From the NCBI RefSeq assembly GCF_000717715.1, contig NZ_JOAI01000074.1, forward strand, positions 1 to 21,040: a stretch of DNA of 21,040 bases. The letters run 5' to 3'. This document shows, piece after piece, positions 1-6,974 of this stretch (position 1 is its first letter; each line of letters starts with the position of its first letter). Source of the DNA: Streptomyces sp. NRRL B-24484. Lineage in GTDB: Bacteria > Actinomycetota > Actinomycetes > Streptomycetales > Streptomycetaceae. The position numbers and the translations under genes are program-made. The notes beneath the pieces are model-generated. The model searched no databases. It had not been told where the DNA came from and saw only the letters and a program-made list of their open reading frames with translations.

Positions 1-67
1 GATCAGCTGGCGGTGGAGGTCTTGCTGCACAACGTTCCTTGCAGATAGGGATCGTCTCGCTCCATGA

Positions 68-520
68 TCAGAAGCGATTAGTGCAGTTAACACACCAGAT
101 GTGCTTGCCCCCGCTGTACATGGGCAGCGTGCCCGAGGCGCGCAACTCGTCCGACAGCGTCCAGGGTCCGGCCGGCTCGATGTCGACAGGATGGCGGGTG
201 TCGGAGAGAACCACGTACCCGTCCGCGTCCCGCCGGCCGCCGCGGGCGACCTGGACGTAGCGGACACCCTTCTCTGCCATCAGGGGCAATAGGTGGAGGC
301 GGGCCAGCTCGATCGTGTCCGACCACTCGTCCCCCGTCATGGAGGTTACGACGGTCAGGTTCGACAGATCCTCGCGCAAGCCGTGGCCGACCGGATCGGC
401 GAGCAGCCGCAGCAGGATGAGCGCCGAGTCGGCACCCAGGCCGAGGCTCAGCAGGACCTGGTCATCCGGCGAAGGGGGTGACAGGACATGGGCCGCGAGG
501 GCAGGCGCGAAGGCTGGCAC
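68..520 (-). CDS. PAPS-reductase-like / N-type ATP pyrophosphatase family protein, probably C-terminally truncated
   Basis: The 150-residue product carries a PP-loop near its N terminus, SLGLGADS (about residues 25-32), a variant of the SGGxDS ATP-pyrophosphatase signature of PAPS reductases and DndC-like enzymes. It is followed by VVTSMTGDEW (about 57-66) and YVQVARGGR (89-97), which I recognise from phage and plasmid 'phosphoadenosine phosphosulfate reductase' proteins of actinobacteria. Those are usually roughly twice this length and continue after a GT-P-x-x-SGG stretch; here that stretch (about 130-138) is followed within a dozen residues by a stop, so the C-terminal half is missing. I chose the GTG at 520, preceded by GAAGAG. 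An in-frame ATG at 583, inside the conserved leader, would add 21 residues and cannot be excluded. The enzymatic role is inferred from the family and doubtful if truncated. Confidence 0.7.
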   Translation of the reverse strand: MPAFAPALAAHVLSPPSPDDQVLLSLGLGADSALILLRLLADPVGHGLREDLSNLTVVTSMTGDEWSDTIELARLHLLPLMAEKGVRYVQVARGGRRDADGYVVLSDTRHPVDIEPAGPWTLSDELRASGTLPMYSGGKHIWCVNCTNRF

Positions 521-544
521 AGGGGACTCTTCGAAGGCTCGGGC

Positions 545-612
545 GATCGAGTGGCCGGCCGGGGCGCCAACCCCTACCGACATGATAAGCATACCACATT
601 ATGGGCCTGATT
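545..612 (-). promoter_or_regulatory. Conserved promoter-hairpin element, copy 1
   Basis: Drives the PAPS-reductase-like gene. On the minus strand, the -10 TATGCT (588-593) sits in the extended form TGTGGTATGCT, followed by TATC, ATGTCGG and the hairpin (about 553-580; GGGG/CCCC closing a TTGGCG loop, with two mismatches farther out). This is one of the copies whose leader ATG is in frame with the gene. Confidence 0.85.
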
Positions 613-638
613 GAGGATGTGGGGTGCCCAGGTCGCCG

Positions 639-1256
639 TCAACGGGATCCCCACGGCCGCGCGCGCAACCAGCGCACCCTTCCGCCGGACCGCTCCTCGG
701 CCACCTGCCACCGCTGCGCCTGCAGGGCGGCGGTGACAGCCGCGGCCAGCTCGGCCTCGGCCTCCACCGCCTCCGCTGTGTCGACGAACGCCGGCCACCC
801 GCCGACCGGTCGGGCCCCGAGGAACGCGACGGGGAGCACGTCCACCGACACCGTCCGAGGCAACTGCGGCACCGACAGGCGAAACCCCACTCCCCCGCCC
901 TCCGGATCCACCAACGGCGCGCAGCCGGCGGCCGTCAGCACCAGGGCACAGGCCCGGACGTTGAGCCGTGCCCCCTGGCCCGGGCAGATCCCCAGCTCCT
1001 CGTCTGCCGGCCGCGACGGACCGCCGACAGCGAGGTTCGCGGCGATCCGTTCCGCCGCGAGGTGCTCGGCGACGGCCAGCCCCCGCTCGCTCAGCCGCAC
1101 GATCGAGCGCGGGTCACCGGGGCGCAAACGCTCCCCCAGCTCCAGGCGCACCAGGTCGTTGCGCACACGGGGCTGCGCGTCGACCCGGTGCCCCTCGTTG
1201 AAGACGGCGAAGCGCAGGGCCTCGCTCTGCTTCGCCGTCAGGTCCAGGTGATTCAT
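639..1256 (-). CDS. Hypothetical protein, possible winged-helix N-terminal region
   Basis: A 205-residue protein I do not recognise. The ATG at 1256 follows GGAG with a 7-nt gap; an open frame extends upstream but has no ribosome site. Residues about 7-66 look like a winged helix-turn-helix: a helical stretch, then RNDLVRLELGERL, then SIVRLSERGLAVAEHL, the 'recognition plus wing, L-S/T-E-x-G' pattern seen in many small regulators. The gene at 7065-7625 shows the same pattern (FRLTEAGRLAA). The C-terminal half is rich in Ala, Val and Glu, and ends with a basic RVRWLRARPWGSR tail. It is the only gene between the ParB-like gene and copy 1, has no conserved element of its own, and may depend on read-through from the ParB-like unit. 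DNA binding is a guess. Confidence 0.75.
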   Translation of the reverse strand: MNHLDLTAKQSEALRFAVFNEGHRVDAQPRVRNDLVRLELGERLRPGDPRSIVRLSERGLAVAEHLAAERIAANLAVGGPSRPADEELGICPGQGARLNVRACALVLTAAGCAPLVDPEGGGVGFRLSVPQLPRTVSVDVLPVAFLGARPVGGWPAFVDTAEAVEAEAELAAAVTAALQAQRWQVAEERSGGRVRWLRARPWGSR

Positions 1257-1417
1257 GGTGGGGCTCCGATCTCGGGATGGTTCACGGGGGCCGGCCGACC
1301 CCGGAGGCTCGGCTGGCGGCTTGCATTCGGCCGGACTACGCCCGCTACACTCAGAAGCGACTCCAGCCCTCTGTTCGGTGGTCTTCGACCCCGGCGGTGG
1401 TGGTTTGGATCGAGTGA

Positions 1418-1488
1418 GAGCGGCAGACTGAGCGCGCCAACGCCCCCGGAAACGGTGGCCACCCTCCGGGGTGGGCGGTCTGCCGCTC
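1418..1488 (-). terminator. Nested hairpin after the ParB-like gene
   Basis: An 11-bp perfect outer stem (GAGCGGCAGAC at 1418-1428 with its complement at 1478-1488) encloses a second stem (CCCCGGA/TCCGGGG, about 1444-1471). It lies 57 bases beyond the stop codon, in the intergenic space before the next gene, as a terminator or processing site would. There is no T tract. The spacer also holds GCGCCAA (1434-1440), and GATCGAGTG (1408-1416) lies beside it; both words occur in the conserved element, so this may include a decayed copy. Confidence 0.55.
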
Positions 1489-1544
1489 GCTGACTTTCCG
1501 GCCCCCGGGCTGGGCGCGGCCCCAGGGGACCGCGCCCGCACCCG

Positions 1545-3386
1545 TCAGGCGGCCAGCGCCCCCGGTCCGTCGTCCTCCTGGCCGGGAGCGTCCTCCTCGG
1601 TCGCAGCCCCGGCGGCGGGGTGCTCGGCGGACGCGCCTCCGGCCTGCACCTCCAGCGGGTCATCGTCGTCGGACACGTCCTCCTCCAGCTCTCCGCCGTC
1701 CGCGCCCTGGTCGTCGTCCTCGGCGTCCAGCAGCTCCCCGGATTCGGCGGCTGCGTCGGCGAGCGCCGCGTCCAGCTCCTTCTCGGCCTCCTCGTCACTC
1801 TTCTTGGCCTTCGCGGCGGCCTCCTGCTGCTTCGCCGTCACCTCGGCGATCAGCTCCTGCTCGCACGCGGCCAGGGTGTAGCCCTCACCGGCCAGGAACT
1901 CCAGCCAGCCAGCGGCGGCGTCGTCCGGGTTCCGCCACTTCATGTCATGCATCTCCTCCCGCTCGAACGCAGCCGCGACCTGGGCGAGCAGGATGAACGG
2001 TCGGCCCGGACGCCCGCGCCGCTTGACCACGTGGGCGAACGGCTCCTCGTCGCGCGGGTAGGTGGTCTTGGGCGCTTCGGTCTTCAGCAGCACGGCCAGC
2101 TCATCCAGCCGCCGCGACGACCCGTAGTAGCGGGCGAACCAGCGGGTGTTGCCGGACGTGGCGAGCATGATCCACGACCACGCGGCGTCCGAGACCTCCT
2201 TGGGCCCGTCCTTGCCCGGGTTGATCAGCCGGATCAGGAAGGCCCGCCGCGCGTCCCGGGCGGCCCGCCACGCCGCGTTGCCCTCGCGGACACGCCGCGC
2301 GTTGGCCTTCGCCGCCTCCTTGTCCTCCACCGGGTTCTTGGCAGCCTCCTCCGGCGAGAGGGTGTGGCCGTTGCCGGACCAGTCCTTGCAGGCGTACACC
2401 GGGCGGATCTTGTCGTGGTCGATGTAGGCGGCGTGGTCCGGGCACAGCTCCGCGTGCGCCTTCGGGGTCATCTTCTTCCCGGCCGGAGTCACCAGGTGCG
2501 ACAGCGGCCGAACCCGGCTGTTGCGGTCCCACGAGGCGTAGTGGACCACCGCGACTCCGGCCGCCTCCAGCTCCGCGACCAGCGCCGCGCGCCTGCGCTT
2601 CTCCTCCAGGTCCCGGCGCAGCCGCGCCATCGCCTGCTCCCAGTTGCCGCGCGACTTGTTGCCGCTGCGCGCATCCGCGCGCCGGGCCTCGCTCAGCGCC
2701 CGCTCGGCGTCCCAGCCCAGTTCCTCGACCTCGGCCAGGTCGGCCATCTCCACGAAGTCCCACCCGGCGGTGGAGTACTTGCTGAGGTTCTCGTCCTTGA
2801 GACCGCTGGCGCGCTGGGCGGCGGCGATCTCGGCGGGCTTGTACCCGAGTCGGCGGGCGTGCTTGGCCCGCTGGCCAGCCGGGATGTCCATCAGGGCGAG
2901 CTGGGTGAGCCCATCGGCCACGTCCCGCTGCGAGGACTGCACCCGCTGCATGTTCTCGATCATGGAGAGCACCAGGGTGTCGTCGTCGACCCCGGCCAGG
3001 TCCCGGCGCACCAGGACGGGGATCTTGCGGCGCGGCTTCTTCTTTCGGTCGGCCTCGCGGTTGGCCGCGAGCTGCGCCTTCCAGCGGCGCTGACCCTTGA
3101 AGATGCCGATCTTTCCGTCGGCCTGCGGTCGAGCGCCGACCGGCTCCTGGACGCCGATGTCCCGCACGGACGCCTTCAGGGTCGCGTCCGGCTCGGTGTC
3201 GATCTGCTTGCGGTGGTTGTACGCGTCGAGGACCAGGTCCTCGGGGTAGTGCCACTCCAGCTCGCCGATCGCGTGCGTCAGACCCCCCTCGGCATCGGCG
3301 GCCGGGTCCGGAGCGGTGGGCTGCAGCTCGGTGGTGGTCTCCTGCTCCGCGTCGGCGGGCGGGTTCTCGATGATGGTCGCGCTCAT
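1545..3386 (-). CDS. ParB/Spo0J-like nuclease-domain protein with acidic C-terminal tail
   Basis: A 613-residue protein with the ParB N-terminal signature: a YNHRK entry (about 56-60), the box II motif GQRRWKA (98-104), IPVLVR (122-127) and ENMQR (144-148), then a likely helix-turn-helix (about 172-197, AKHARRLGYKPAEIAAA). In this family box II binds CTP/phosphate and the HTH binds a DNA site. Beyond residue 250 it is unlike chromosomal ParB: a basic helix, a Cys/His cluster (C315, H318, C333, H341) that could hold zinc, and an acidic tail (about 540-595). It is about twice the length of a typical ParB, with no ParA gene beside it. Start: ATG at 3386 with GAAGGA 11 nt upstream; the frame stays open much farther but only by overrunning the leader element. 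A plasmid-borne transcription or segregation factor is the inference. Confidence 0.85.
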   Translation of the reverse strand: MSATIIENPPADAEQETTTELQPTAPDPAADAEGGLTHAIGELEWHYPEDLVLDAYNHRKQIDTEPDATLKASVRDIGVQEPVGARPQADGKIGIFKGQRRWKAQLAANREADRKKKPRRKIPVLVRRDLAGVDDDTLVLSMIENMQRVQSSQRDVADGLTQLALMDIPAGQRAKHARRLGYKPAEIAAAQRASGLKDENLSKYSTAGWDFVEMADLAEVEELGWDAERALSEARRADARSGNKSRGNWEQAMARLRRDLEEKRRRAALVAELEAAGVAVVHYASWDRNSRVRPLSHLVTPAGKKMTPKAHAELCPDHAAYIDHDKIRPVYACKDWSGNGHTLSPEEAAKNPVEDKEAAKANARRVREGNAAWRAARDARRAFLIRLINPGKDGPKEVSDAAWSWIMLATSGNTRWFARYYGSSRRLDELAVLLKTEAPKTTYPRDEEPFAHVVKRRGRPGRPFILLAQVAAAFEREEMHDMKWRNPDDAAAGWLEFLAGEGYTLAACEQELIAEVTAKQQEAAAKAKKSDEEAEKELDAALADAAAESGELLDAEDDDQGADGGELEEDVSDDDDPLEVQAGGASAEHPAAGAATEEDAPGQEDDGPGALAA

Positions 3387-3412
3387 GGCGATGCATGTCC
3401 TTCGAGGTCGTT

Positions 3413-3481
3413 GAATCGAGTGGCCGGAGGAGCGCCAACCCCTTCCGACAGAAAGAACTCTACCACATTTGAGAGCTGAAT
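3413..3481 (-). promoter_or_regulatory. Conserved promoter-hairpin element, copy 2
   Basis: Drives the ParB-like gene. The -10 is the poorest of the set, TAGAGT (3457-3462), and the usual ATGTCGG is CTGTCGG. The hairpin (about 3424-3447) has a G-T pair in the arm (loop-proximal GGGG against CTCC). If weaker initiation follows, this ParB-like gene would be the least expressed of the units; that is inference. Confidence 0.8.
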
Positions 3482-3786
3482 GCGCGTGTTGGGGTGTCAA
3501 TTCCGCAGGTGAAGACAGAATCTCCGACCATCGGGTATCCGCGCCGGCGAGGGGCTGAGCCGCGAGCCGCTCCCGCAGGCCGGCCGACACACCATGGCGG
3601 TGCCCGCGCCCCGGTGCCGCGCACCAGGGCAGAACTCCTATCCGCGCGTTCCGGGCCCGCCGTTGCTGCGTTCGGCCGTGCCGCCGACGGTGGGGCAGGA
3701 GGTGGGCAGGAAGTGGTTCGCCCGCCACGTCCACCCCGGCCCCAAGGACGGTGCCCGGCCTCTCCCTGGCGCCGCCCTGCCCCCGG
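3482..3786. other. 305-base intergenic stretch without a supported gene
   Basis: No open frame here has both a ribosome site and protein-like composition. On the minus strand TTGACA occurs at 3500-3495, but no acceptable -10 lies 16-18 bp downstream. A short imperfect inverted repeat (GGTGC...GCACC) lies in the middle. Most intergenic gaps in this window are under 110 bases, so this one is unusually long. Confidence 0.5.
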
Positions 3787-4263
3787 TCAGCGGTAGTCGG
3801 TGCAGGGGGCCAGCAGCCACGCCGGGTATGCCTGCGCAGGGGTCAGGCCGAGCGCGGCCAGCGCGGCGCGCAGCCGGCCGGCCCAGTCCTCGGCGCGCGC
3901 CCGCGCCTCGAGTTCGGCGAAGTCCACCGCTGCCCAGTGGCCGCGCTCCGCCTCGATCGAGTGCGCAGCGAGCACGTAGCTCGGGAAGTCCACGTGCCCA
4001 TGAACGACGATCCGCACGCCCTGGCGCTGCAACGCCTCCTCCTGCTGCCGCCATCGGGAGCCGCCGGTCGCAGGGTCCGGGGCGAATCCGGCCGCGGCGA
4101 GAAGGACCCGCTCGCCGGCCTCCTCCAGGGGCGTGCCGTCGTCCACCCTGGCCCAGTCCGCGAGGAGCGCGCCGTACGCGTCGACCTCGGCGACCTGCCA
4201 CCCGCTCTCGTCACCCCCCAGCGCGAAGCCGAAGTCGAGCCGGGCGTCTGTCCTCACGCTCAC
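3787..4263 (-). CDS. Hypothetical protein
   Basis: A 158-residue acidic protein, not recognised. The start is GTG at 4263, preceded by GGAAGG at 7 nt. The sequence alternates short strands and Ala-rich helices; residues about 82-100 (GVRIVVHGHVDFPSYVLAA) look like a buried beta strand plus turn, and the C-terminal third (115-142) is a helix rich in Ala, Leu, Glu and Arg. There is no signal peptide, membrane segment or metal motif. It lies 85 bases after the DUF3560 gene with a terminator-like hairpin between, and has no element of its own, so it is probably transcribed by read-through from copy 3. Confidence 0.8.
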   Translation of the reverse strand: MSVRTDARLDFGFALGGDESGWQVAEVDAYGALLADWARVDDGTPLEEAGERVLLAAAGFAPDPATGGSRWRQQEEALQRQGVRIVVHGHVDFPSYVLAAHSIEAERGHWAAVDFAELEARARAEDWAGRLRAALAALGLTPAQAYPAWLLAPCTDYR

Positions 4264-4308
4264 TGTGATGCCTTCCTGTACGTCTGGTCTGTTCGAACGC
4301 CACCGCCC

Positions 4309-4335
4309 GGGGGCCGGACTCGCAATCCGGCCCCC
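4309..4335 (-). terminator. GC hairpin after the DUF3560 gene
   Basis: A perfect 10-bp stem, GGGGGCCGGA (4309-4318) with its complement at 4326-4335 and a 7-nt loop, starting 13 bases beyond the stop codon. No T tract follows. Confidence 0.6.
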
Positions 4336-4348
4336 GGTCAGACCTCTG

Positions 4349-5806
4349 CTACTCGGTGTCGACGTCGGCCGCGCCGTGTTCTCCCCCCTCCCGCTGCCCG
4401 GCGAGGTGGGTGGCCATCTCCGCAGCCGACATGCGGCCGGTGATCTCGGAGTACGGGGCCGCTGCCGTCCGGCTGTCGGCCGCCGACCGGTCCACCACCA
4501 GCCCCGGGTTGTCCGGGTGCGGGACGGTGACGGTCTTCGCGTTCACCCGCACCACCTCGAACCACCGGCCCTTGTGGCGCAGGAAGTCACCCCGGACGAA
4601 GTCGCCCTTCTCCCATGTCCGCTCGCGGCGGGCCTCGGCCTCCTCGATGACCACGGCCCAGTGCTCCCGCTGGCGCGTGAGGTCATCGCGGCGGGCGGTC
4701 CACCGCTGGTGCTCCTCCGGCTGCCGCTCCAGATCGACGCCCGCGAGCGACTCCGAGACCTTCGCGATCTGCAGGCCCAGCGCCTCGGCGAGAAGCCGCG
4801 CCATCTCCTCGCCGCTCTTGCGGCCCTGGATGTCGTCGTAGGGGAAGTTCCACGTCCAGTCGAGGCGGGCGCCGACCTTCGTGACGACCGGCCCGTCGTT
4901 GTGGATGTGCGGCCCCGTCAGCGACTTCGCGTTGACCTTCAGCACCTCGTACCACTCGCCCCGCGACTTCAGGAAGTCGCCAGGCGCGAAGTCGTCGGAC
5001 CCCCAGACCTTGAAGCCGGCTTCCTCGGCCGCCTTCACCACACCCCGCCAGTACTCCAGCTGCTCCGTGATCTCGGCCCGGCGGGCCTCCAGCTGCGCAC
5101 GCTGCTCCGGGTACTTGTCCGGGTTCCAGCCCGACGAGCCCGTGCCCGCCAGGTTGCGCGCGTTGCGCCGCAGGGCGGCCTCAAGCTCCTTGATCCGGCG
5201 CAACGTCCGCCCCGGGTCCCGGCGGTACTCCTCGTACCCGGCCGCGGCTGCCGCCCGGTCCGCGTGGTACTCCGCCTTGCCCTTCTCGGCGATGCTGCGC
5301 CGCATCCCGTTGTCGATGCGCTCCAGGTCGCGCCGGTGGCGCCGCTCGCGGTGGTGCCCCACCAGGACCGGCTGACCGGACGGGATGCCGTCGCCGATGG
5401 CGCGGGCGGCCTGGTAGGCGGCGCCCGACCGGGCCGCCGCGTTGCCGCTGAGCTCCTCGTGCCGCTCGGCTCGGCCGGCGGCCCGCTCGTAGCGCTCCTG
5501 CTCGGCGTCGGCGAAGCTGCGCGTCTGGGTGTCGTCGACCTCGATGGTGACGGTGAACCGGCCGGTGGCCTCCAGGAGGGTCTTGGCGCGGTTGATTCGG
5601 TACATGTCGGCGCGGCTGTCGCGGGAGCGGCGCAGGGCGATCAGCTGGACCGACCGCATCCACGTGAAGCCGGCGCCGCGGGCGATCTCGTAGGCGCCGT
5701 CGCCCTTGCTGGAGCCTTCGAGGACGGTGCCGTCCTCCCAGGTGTGTCGGATGGTCAGCGACTTGGGCTCGGTGTTGTTCGGGGTCTCGGTGGTGCTGGT
5801 GATCAC
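4349..5806 (-). CDS. DUF3560 domain-containing protein with duplicated C-terminal module
   Basis: The 485-residue product has an N-terminal DUF3560 domain (about 16-175): LTIRHTWEDGTVLEGSSKGDG, FTWMRSVQLIALRRSRD, then a long Ala/Arg/Glu helix and SGQPVLVGHHRERRHRRD with RIDNGMRRSI. The family is common on actinobacterial plasmids and ICEs and has no established activity; its fold may act on nucleic acid. After a coiled region come two similar modules of about 110 residues (about 228-340 and 357-468), each with a helical lead, GDFL, a W/F-E-V core and VNAK-x-(L/V)-(T)-x-PH. Start: GTG at 5806, with GGAGGG 5 nt upstream. The stop of a leader reading frame from copy 3 overlaps this start (GTGA). 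Transcribed from copy 3; 4 kb from the left edge, upstream of the ParB-like gene. Confidence 0.88.
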   Translation of the reverse strand: MITSTTETPNNTEPKSLTIRHTWEDGTVLEGSSKGDGAYEIARGAGFTWMRSVQLIALRRSRDSRADMYRINRAKTLLEATGRFTVTIEVDDTQTRSFADAEQERYERAAGRAERHEELSGNAAARSGAAYQAARAIGDGIPSGQPVLVGHHRERRHRRDLERIDNGMRRSIAEKGKAEYHADRAAAAAGYEEYRRDPGRTLRRIKELEAALRRNARNLAGTGSSGWNPDKYPEQRAQLEARRAEITEQLEYWRGVVKAAEEAGFKVWGSDDFAPGDFLKSRGEWYEVLKVNAKSLTGPHIHNDGPVVTKVGARLDWTWNFPYDDIQGRKSGEEMARLLAEALGLQIAKVSESLAGVDLERQPEEHQRWTARRDDLTRQREHWAVVIEEAEARRERTWEKGDFVRGDFLRHKGRWFEVVRVNAKTVTVPHPDNPGLVVDRSAADSRTAAAPYSEITGRMSAAEMATHLAGQREGGEHGAADVDTE

Positions 5807-5835
5807 GGATGCCCTCCAGGGCGTGAGTGGTGGGT

Positions 5836-5902
5836 GATCGAGTGGCCGGGCGGGGCGCCAACCCCTTCCGACATAGAGAAGCATACCATATATGAGGCTT
5901 GC
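5836..5902 (-). promoter_or_regulatory. Conserved promoter-hairpin element, copy 3
   Basis: Drives the DUF3560 gene. The -10 is TATGCT (5880-5885) in the variant TATGGTATGCT; the ATG of ATGTCGG is one base farther from the -10 than in copy 1. Hairpin about 5846-5870. The reading frame opened by that ATG runs 23 codons and ends in TGA overlapping the gene's GTG. Confidence 0.85.
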
Positions 5903-5915
5903 TTGGGAGTGTGCG

Positions 5916-5948
5916 GATCCCGGCCGGCCGCGTCGGTCGGCCGGGATC
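5916..5948 (-). terminator. GC hairpin after the DUF3085-like gene
   Basis: A perfect 11-bp stem, GATCCCGGCCG (5916-5926) with its complement at 5938-5948 and an 11-nt loop, 6 bases past the stop. It separates this unit from copy 3 just downstream. Confidence 0.6.
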
Positions 5949-5954
5949 GCTTGG

Positions 5955-6362
5955 CTACTCGACCGCGAAGCCGAGCGAATCCGCGGTGACCTCCAGAAGG
6001 AAGCGGCGGCCGCGACCACTTCGCCCGTGGCTCTCGCGCAGCCACTCCAGCAGGGTGGCCGTACGGCCATCGGCCAGCTCGACGGGGCTGTCGACCGGGA
6101 TCATCTGCCCGAAGTCGTCGCCACCGACGGGCGTCTCGGCGAGAGCCTCGCCCGTTCCCGGGCCCCGGCCCTCGGCGTAGATGTCCGGCAGCTCGCTCGG
6201 GCGGCCGTTCGACGTGAGGAACGTTCCGTTCATCCGCGCCCAGACCAGGGCCGGGACGGGCGGGAGCCCGCCATACCCCTGGTGGGCGCTGGCGGTGGCG
6301 GCGTGCTCCGCCAGGGCGAGAACGGCGGAGAGATTGAAGCGCAGGGTGATGCGGTCGGCCAT
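5955..6362 (-). CDS. DUF3085-like protein
   Basis: A 135-residue protein that matches my memory of DUF3085, a small family of actinobacterial mobile elements: an N-terminal LRFNLSAVLALAEHA (7-21), then PALVWARMNGTFLTSNG (37-53), GRGPGT (66-71), and a GGDDFGQ motif (80-86). No activity is known for the family. ATG at 6362 follows GAGGAG with a 6-7-nt gap. It lies 79 bases after the preceding gene with a hairpin between, and has no element of its own, so it is likely the second gene of the copy 4 unit. The family assignment rests on pattern memory and should be confirmed with a profile search. Confidence 0.8.
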   Translation of the reverse strand: MADRITLRFNLSAVLALAEHAATASAHQGYGGLPPVPALVWARMNGTFLTSNGRPSELPDIYAEGRGPGTGEALAETPVGGDDFGQMIPVDSPVELADGRTATLLEWLRESHGRSGRGRRFLLEVTADSLGFAVE

Positions 6363-6382
6363 GGCGACTCCTCAAGTTCGGC

Positions 6383-6423
6383 GGGGCCGGTCCCGGGCGG
6401 CGGGCGCGCCGGGCACCGGCCCC
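6383..6423 (-). terminator. GC hairpin between two genes of one unit
   Basis: A 9-bp stem, GGGGCCGGT (6383-6391) with its complement at 6415-6423; the loop can pair further through CCCGG/CCGGG. It lies 18 bases past the stop of the upstream gene. Because no promoter element follows, it may be a processing or attenuation site rather than a full terminator. Confidence 0.5.
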
Positions 6424-6441
6424 GTGGTGTGCGAGCGCCGC

Positions 6442-6951
6442 TCAGGCGATGCGCGCGGGGGTGATCGCCTCGCGTCGCACGTTGCGCAGCACGGGAATGC
6501 CGTCCTGGCTGAGCAGGACGTACTGGACGTCGTCCTTGTCGCACTTCTCGCACTCGCACACGTCGGCCAGGTACAGGGCCCGGTACTCGCGGTGCTCGCC
6601 GTGGTACATCACCAGCTCACCTGGCCAGATCGGCCCGGCCTCCTGCAGCTCCCTGGCGATCTCCTCGAACGCCCCGTCGGAGAAGGCCGGGTTGTCGGGG
6701 GCGTCGTCAGTGTCCGGCTCGGCGGGCTCCGGCGTCACGTCCTCCCAGCCGCGCCCCCAGGCGAAGGCCGTCAGGGAGGTGCTCTCCCACTCGGCGGCGT
6801 CGTCGGCCCGGGTGATGAAGCCGTGGGCGTGCGGTTCGCGCGTCACGGGATGGCAGGACACCGTGTCGCAACGGAAGATCTGGGCGATCGCCGTGGGGTC
6901 GTCGGCGCGTGCGTATGTGCGGCCGGGCTCGAAGAAGGCGGACGGGTTCAT
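6442..6951 (-). CDS. Hypothetical protein with CxCxxC cluster
   Basis: A 169-residue acidic protein. The N-terminal part (about 6-75), starting FFEPGRTYARAD with FRCDTVSCHP and later AFAWGRGWE, resembles small actinophage and plasmid proteins that begin F-x-P-GRTY and have no assigned role. The middle (about 72-95) is acidic and likely disordered. The C-terminal part (108-169) holds VMYHGEHREYRALYLADVC and CECEKC (132-137), then VQYVLLSQDGIPVLRNVRREAITP. The cysteines C28, C33, C132, C134 and C137 could bind metal. ATG at 6951 with GGAG 7 nt upstream. First gene of the copy 4 unit. Confidence 0.85.
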   Translation of the reverse strand: MNPSAFFEPGRTYARADDPTAIAQIFRCDTVSCHPVTREPHAHGFITRADDAAEWESTSLTAFAWGRGWEDVTPEPAEPDTDDAPDNPAFSDGAFEEIARELQEAGPIWPGELVMYHGEHREYRALYLADVCECEKCDKDDVQYVLLSQDGIPVLRNVRREAITPARIA

Positions 6952-6974
6952 GAAGGCACTCCGTGGTCGTGATG

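Noticed and set aside
3..65. A 20-codon minus-strand open frame after the PAPS-reductase-like gene.
   Set aside because: Too short and without a convincing ribosome site; the edge of the window prevents judging it.
545..620. GGCC within the element as a site for DNA phosphorothioation, in view of the PAPS-reductase-like (DndC-related) gene beside copy 1.
   Set aside because: GGCC is frequent in DNA of this composition, no other Dnd gene is visible, and the PAPS-reductase-like gene appears incomplete.
1620..3479. Long plus-strand open frames, such as those opposite the ParB-like and DUF3560 genes.
   Set aside because: They mirror the minus-strand codon pattern and encode repetitive Arg/Gly/Val/Leu sequence; they are antisense shadows.
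1545..3734. A 729-codon version of the ParB-like gene, and similarly long versions of other genes starting upstream of the element.
   Set aside because: The extra codons run across the promoter and hairpin and have no ribosome site. GC-rich DNA simply lacks stop codons there. Starts next to GGAGG-type sites were used instead.
3494..3796. A plus-strand 100-codon open frame in the long intergenic gap.
   Set aside because: It has no ribosome site, its composition is Arg/Pro/Gly-rich as expected of a GC-rich random frame, and no other plus-strand gene exists here.
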